From positions 868,001 through 932,000 of the forward strand of contig NZ_CP095397.1 in NCBI RefSeq assembly GCF_023008545.1: a DNA stretch of 64,000 bases, in the 5' to 3' direction. Below are positions 61,335 to 64,000 of this stretch, piece by piece. Numbering within the stretch: the stretch's first letter is position 1; the number at the start of each line of letters is the position of its first letter. Source of the DNA: Natribaculum luteum (GTDB taxonomy: Archaea; Halobacteriota; Halobacteria; Halobacteriales; Natrialbaceae). The notes under the pieces are model-generated. The model worked only from the letters and a program-made list of their open reading frames with translations, searched no databases and was not told where the DNA came from. A program made the position numbers and the translations under genes.

Positions 61335-62062
61335 CTCTACTACGCGTCGAACACGTCGACAAGTCGTACGGCGACGAGGAGGTACTGCACGACGTCAGCT
61401 TCGAGATGCAACGACAGGACGTCGAAGTGATCGTCGGCCCCAGCGGCTCCGGCAAATCGACGCTGCTGCGGTGTGTCAACCGTCTCACCGAGATCGACGA
61501 TGGGGCGATCTACCTCGACGGCGAGGAGATCCACGCTCTCGACGAGAACGAACTCCGCCGTCGCGTCGGCATGGTGTTCCAGGACTTCAACCTGTTTGCC
61601 CACCGCACTGCTCGAGGGAACGTCACGCTCGGCCTGCGTCAGGTGCTCGGCATGCCCCGCGAGGAGGCCGAGGCGACGGCCGACGACTACCTCGAGCGCG
61701 TCGGCCTCGCCGACCAGGCAGAGTCGTACCCGGCCGAACTCTCCGGTGGCCAGCAACAGCGGGTCGGCATCGCCCGCGCGCTGGCGATGGAGCCGGAACT
61801 TATCCTCTTCGACGAACCGACGAGCGCGCTCGACCCCGAACTCATCGGCGAGGTGTTGAGCGTGATGCGCGACCTCGCCGACGAGGGCACGACGATGCTG
61901 TGTGTCACCCACGAGATGGGCTTTGCCCGATCGGCAGCCTCGCGGATCACGTTCCTCGACGACGGTCGCATCGTCGAGCGCGGACCACCGGAAACGCTGT
62001 TCGAAGACCCCGAACACGAGCGAACGCGCGCGTTCCTCGGCGAACTGGCTGGCATCCAATGA
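61331..62062 (+). CDS. amino-acid ABC transporter ATPase
   Basis: 243 residues with all nucleotide-binding motifs: Walker A GPSGSGKST (36-44), Q-loop VFQDFNLF, signature LSGGQQQR (137-144), Walker B ELILFDEPTSALD (D161, E162) and the switch histidine in VTHEMGFA. It belongs to the GlnQ-type polar amino-acid group. It overlaps both permease genes by 4 nt. Confidence 0.95.
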   Translation: MTLLRVEHVDKSYGDEEVLHDVSFEMQRQDVEVIVGPSGSGKSTLLRCVNRLTEIDDGAIYLDGEEIHALDENELRRRVGMVFQDFNLFAHRTARGNVTLGLRQVLGMPREEAEATADDYLERVGLADQAESYPAELSGGQQQRVGIARALAMEPELILFDEPTSALDPELIGEVLSVMRDLADEGTTMLCVTHEMGFARSAASRITFLDDGRIVERGPPETLFEDPEHERTRAFLGELAGIQ

Positions 62063-63078
62063 CGACGACGGACGTAGACCAGACTGCGGTCGGCGAACTC
62101 CCTGGGCGTCGGCGGTTCGTGGTCGGTGTCGTCGGCGTCGTCTTCTGGGCGTGGCTGCTTGCCCGCTGGGCCTCCCACAACACGCTGCTGGACCGGCTGT
62201 TCACCGCCCTCGGTGCGCCGAATCTCGTCCAGTCGGAACTGGGCGTCCGCCAGCGCGAGCCGTGGCTCCCGGCCGAACCGTTCCAGGCCGCTTCCAACGG
62301 CGTCGCCGACGTCGCCGCGTCGCTCGGCCCCGCGAGCGTGTTGCTCGAGTGGCTCGCCTGGCTGTTCGACCTCGCGGCGTTCGCGACGACGATCGGTCCA
62401 CAGCTGGCCGCCGGCGCGTTCGTCACAGTCTACCTGACGGTCCTGTCGATGTTCTTCGGCCTGCTCATTGCCGTTCCGCTGTCGGTCGCCCGGGTCTACG
62501 GCGGGCCCGTCCTCAGTCGCATCTCCCTCGCGTACACGGAACTCATCCGGGGGACGCCCCTGCTCGCCCAGCTATTTTTCCTCTACTTCGGGCTGCCGCT
62601 TGCAGGGTTTATCGACAGCTTCGGCGTCGTCGGCAGCGGCGGCGTCCCGCGAGCGGCCGTCTTCGTCGCCATCGTCGGCTTTACGATCAACTCCTCGGCC
62701 TATCAGGCGGAGTACATCAGGGCCGCCCTGCAGTCGGTCGACCCCGGACAGCTGACCGCGGCGCGCTCGATCGGGCTCTCGAAGCTCCAGGGAATCCGGT
62801 ACGTCGTTCTCCCGCAGGGACTTCGCTTCGCGATTCCGGGGTGGACCAACGAGTTCGTCTACCTCATCAAGTACTCCTCGCTGGCGGCGTTCATCACCGT
62901 TCCCGAACTGTTCCGCCGCGCCCGAAACATCGGCTCGGACACGTTCCAGTTCACGGACGTCTACGTCATCGTGGCCCTGTTCTACCTCGCGCTGGTGTTG
63001 ACGACGGCGCTCGCGATGGGCAAACTCGAGCAGGCGGTCGCGATTCCGGGGCTCGGACGGAGTGCCGATCGCGACTGA
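62059..63078 (+). CDS. amino-acid ABC transporter permease 2
   Basis: I place the start at ATG 62059, overlapping the ATPase stop; the much longer open frame beginning at 61162 is a shadow of the two preceding genes. 339 residues: a long N-terminal extension with one helix, then a permease core with YTELIRGTPLLAQLFFLYFG and the EAA loop PGQLTAARSIGLSKLQGIRY. Two permeases with one ATPase and one binding protein are a common heterodimeric layout. Confidence 0.92.
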   Translation: MTTTDVDQTAVGELPGRRRFVVGVVGVVFWAWLLARWASHNTLLDRLFTALGAPNLVQSELGVRQREPWLPAEPFQAASNGVADVAASLGPASVLLEWLAWLFDLAAFATTIGPQLAAGAFVTVYLTVLSMFFGLLIAVPLSVARVYGGPVLSRISLAYTELIRGTPLLAQLFFLYFGLPLAGFIDSFGVVGSGGVPRAAVFVAIVGFTINSSAYQAEYIRAALQSVDPGQLTAARSIGLSKLQGIRYVVLPQGLRFAIPGWTNEFVYLIKYSSLAAFITVPELFRRARNIGSDTFQFTDVYVIVALFYLALVLTTALAMGKLEQAVAIPGLGRSADRD

Positions 63079-63187
63079 TACTGCCGGACAACACGGTTCA
63101 GACGTCGATCGCACTCGAGACGCTGTCGTCGCTGCCGACAGCCGTCGAGACGCGATCGAGTAGTCACTGACTGTTGTCCGGTAGTAT
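63078..63187. repeat. MITE-like 110-bp unit with 16-bp terminal inverted repeats
   Basis: ATACTGCCGGACAACA (63078-63093) is matched inversely by TGTTGTCCGGTAGTAT (63172-63187) with one mismatch. The unit starts inside the TGA stop of permease 2 and has no coding capacity. Inverted ends and size fit a miniature transposable element or a structured 3' end. No target duplication is evident. Confidence 0.5.
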
Positions 63188-63243
63188 GAACCCTGGCCGG
63201 CGGAACCGACGCTGTAACGACGACGGCCGTCCTCTCTACGACG

Positions 63244-63486
63244 GTGAAGTACGACCGCATCCGCGCGAAACGACCGACGCACGACCTCGAGGCGTGGCAG
63301 GTCGGAACGATCGAGCGCGTCGACGACCGCGACGGCCACTGTGCCGTCGACGTTTCGACACCAGACGGACAGCGAGTGACGCTGATCGTTTCGCTCGAGC
63401 TTCGGGACCTCTTCGTCCGTCGGCTCGACCTCGAGCCCGACGAAACGCCCGTCGGCGAACGAGTCTGGTACAGGCGACGGACGTGA
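63244..63486 (+). CDS. small conserved haloarchaeal protein
   Basis: 80 residues from GTG 63244 (KYDRIRAKRPTHDLEAWQVG). Beta-rich: IERVDDRDGHCAVDVSTPDG, QRVTLIVSLELRDLFVRRL, ending GERVWYRRR. Looks like a small beta-barrel domain found as a stand-alone protein in many haloarchaea; function unknown. The GTG start is the only one that keeps this N-terminus. Confidence 0.6.
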   Translation: MKYDRIRAKRPTHDLEAWQVGTIERVDDRDGHCAVDVSTPDGQRVTLIVSLELRDLFVRRLDLEPDETPVGERVWYRRRT

Positions 63487-63519
63487 CTCGAGCCGTCCGA
63501 GTTCCCGTCGCGTCCGCGC

Positions 63520-63984
63520 TCACCAGTCGAACTCCTCGTGGATCGCCCGCCCGTCGTCGTTCAGCACCGGCCCGACGACGTCGGTGACGCCCTCGAGGAT
63601 CTCCCTGGCGCGGACCTGTGTCTCCCGCCCGGTGAACGCGGCGATCTCGTCGCCACCGACGCTGTAGACGATCCGCCCGAGACCGGCATACCGGAGCCCG
63701 CCGGCGCACATCGGACACGGCTCGGTACTCGTGTACATGACGGTCTCGGCGCGTGTTTCGGGCTCGAGTTCCCGCCGGGCGCGGTACGCGAGGTGGAGTT
63801 CGGGGTGGCGGCGAACGTCGTCTTCGGTCACGACGCGGTTCGACGCCTCCATGACGATCTCGTCGTCGCGAACGAGCACGGAGCCGAAGGGTCGGTCGCC
63901 GCGAGCGACGGCCTCACGCGCCAGTCCGAACGCCCGACGCATGTGCGATTCGTGGTCGAACGTCTCGAAACTCGAGTCGGTCAC
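63520..63984 (-). CDS. CDA-fold nucleoside/base deaminase
   Basis: 154 residues. Zinc site with H60-P61-E62 (RRHPELHLAYRA) and PCPMC (C90, C93), the cytidine/guanine/tRNA-adenosine deaminase fold. The core RPFGSVLVRDDEIVMEASNR and the ending with GPVLNDDGRAIHEEFDW resemble guanine-deaminase or TadA-like proteins. The usual HAE is HPE here, which keeps the zinc ligand and the proton-shuttle glutamate. Substrate not determinable from the motif alone. Confidence 0.88.
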   Translation of the reverse strand: MTDSSFETFDHESHMRRAFGLAREAVARGDRPFGSVLVRDDEIVMEASNRVVTEDDVRRHPELHLAYRARRELEPETRAETVMYTSTEPCPMCAGGLRYAGLGRIVYSVGGDEIAAFTGRETQVRAREILEGVTDVVGPVLNDDGRAIHEEFDW

Positions 63985-64000
63985 GCTTCGGACGACGGCC

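Noticed and set aside
61162-62058. Upstream extension of the second permease frame
   Set aside because: This part overlaps the first permease and the ATPase in another frame and is Arg/Ser-rich without any family signal; the true start is ATG 62059.
61902-63170. Arg-rich plus-strand open frame overlapping the permease
   Set aside because: Frame shadow of the permease gene; composition is R/P-rich and unlike a halophilic protein.

Overview
The window is haloarchaeal DNA. The proteins are strongly acidic, there are Tat-type lipoproteins, the insertion sequences belong to ISH families (ISH1, ISH3, ISH8 and IS630/IS66/IS701 relatives), and the right-hand housekeeping end is very GC-rich with frequent CTCGAG/CGTCGAC words. 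A member of the Natrialbaceae is plausible, but that is inference. About 55 kb is accessory (mobile) DNA; only the last ~8 kb looks like stable chromosome.

Layout. (1) 1-5.4 kb: two paralogous tyrosine recombinases, a tRNA 3'-half fragment that looks like an attachment site, and a pile-up of decayed IS6, IS630 and other transposases. (2) 5.6-17.4 kb: a same-strand, tightly overlapping cluster of a type IV secretion/conjugation-like machine: a VirB2-like small membrane protein, a large exported protein, a Tat lipoprotein, a VirB6/TrbL-like membrane protein, a PrgI-like protein, a VirB4 ATPase and a 1446-residue VirD4-like coupling ATPase with extra C-terminal domains. No relaxase is recognisable. 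(3) 17.5-18.6 kb: ISH3-type transposase. (4) 19.0-24.0 kb: a 1440-residue exported protein with a von Willebrand A domain, calcium-binding-type repeats and a C-terminal PD-(D/E)XK-like nuclease, followed after 4 nt by an Imm49-like helical protein: a candidate polymorphic toxin and immunity pair. (5) 24.2-30.2 kb: an IS graveyard, including an IS630 needing a -1 frameshift, an orphan 3' half of isopentenyl phosphate kinase, and a three-level nest (ISH1-like inside IS630 inside an IS5-type element). (6) 30.5-34.0 kb: a compact RiPP-like cluster: a precursor with an Ala/Val-rich Cys-containing C-terminus, a radical SAM enzyme, an alpha/beta hydrolase, then a tiny Tat-exported Cys-Cys peptide and a DUF3784-type membrane protein. 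(7) 34.0-54.5 kb: an IS701 remnant, then two inverted IS66 copies bracketing ~16 kb of small regulators, a histone-fold-like protein, a third integrase with ribbon-helix-helix partners, and a probable defence island (DUF262/HNH, GIY-YIG-like, zinc-ribbon, DUF6884-like, DUF429, HEPN). The second IS66 sits in a defence-island gene with a clean 8-bp target duplication. (8) 55.3-64 kb: a duplicated TATA-containing repeat, then a malate:quinone-oxidoreductase-like flavoprotein, methyltransferase, cold-shock protein, membrane protein, a polar amino-acid ABC transporter operon, a small MITE-like repeat, a small conserved protein and a CDA-fold deaminase.

How it fits together. The left part reads as an integrated element with its own transfer machinery and a toxin module; the middle is a secondary insertion zone that has acquired a peptide-natural-product cluster; the IS66-bracketed island looks like anti-mobile-element defence carried on or next to another integrative element. 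The strongest candidates for something undescribed are the radical SAM peptide cluster, the three-gene DUF262/GIY-YIG/zinc-ribbon operon, the extra domains on the VirD4-like ATPase, and a dense pattern of long perfect hairpins inside the coding sequences of nearly all the transposase genes, whatever their family.
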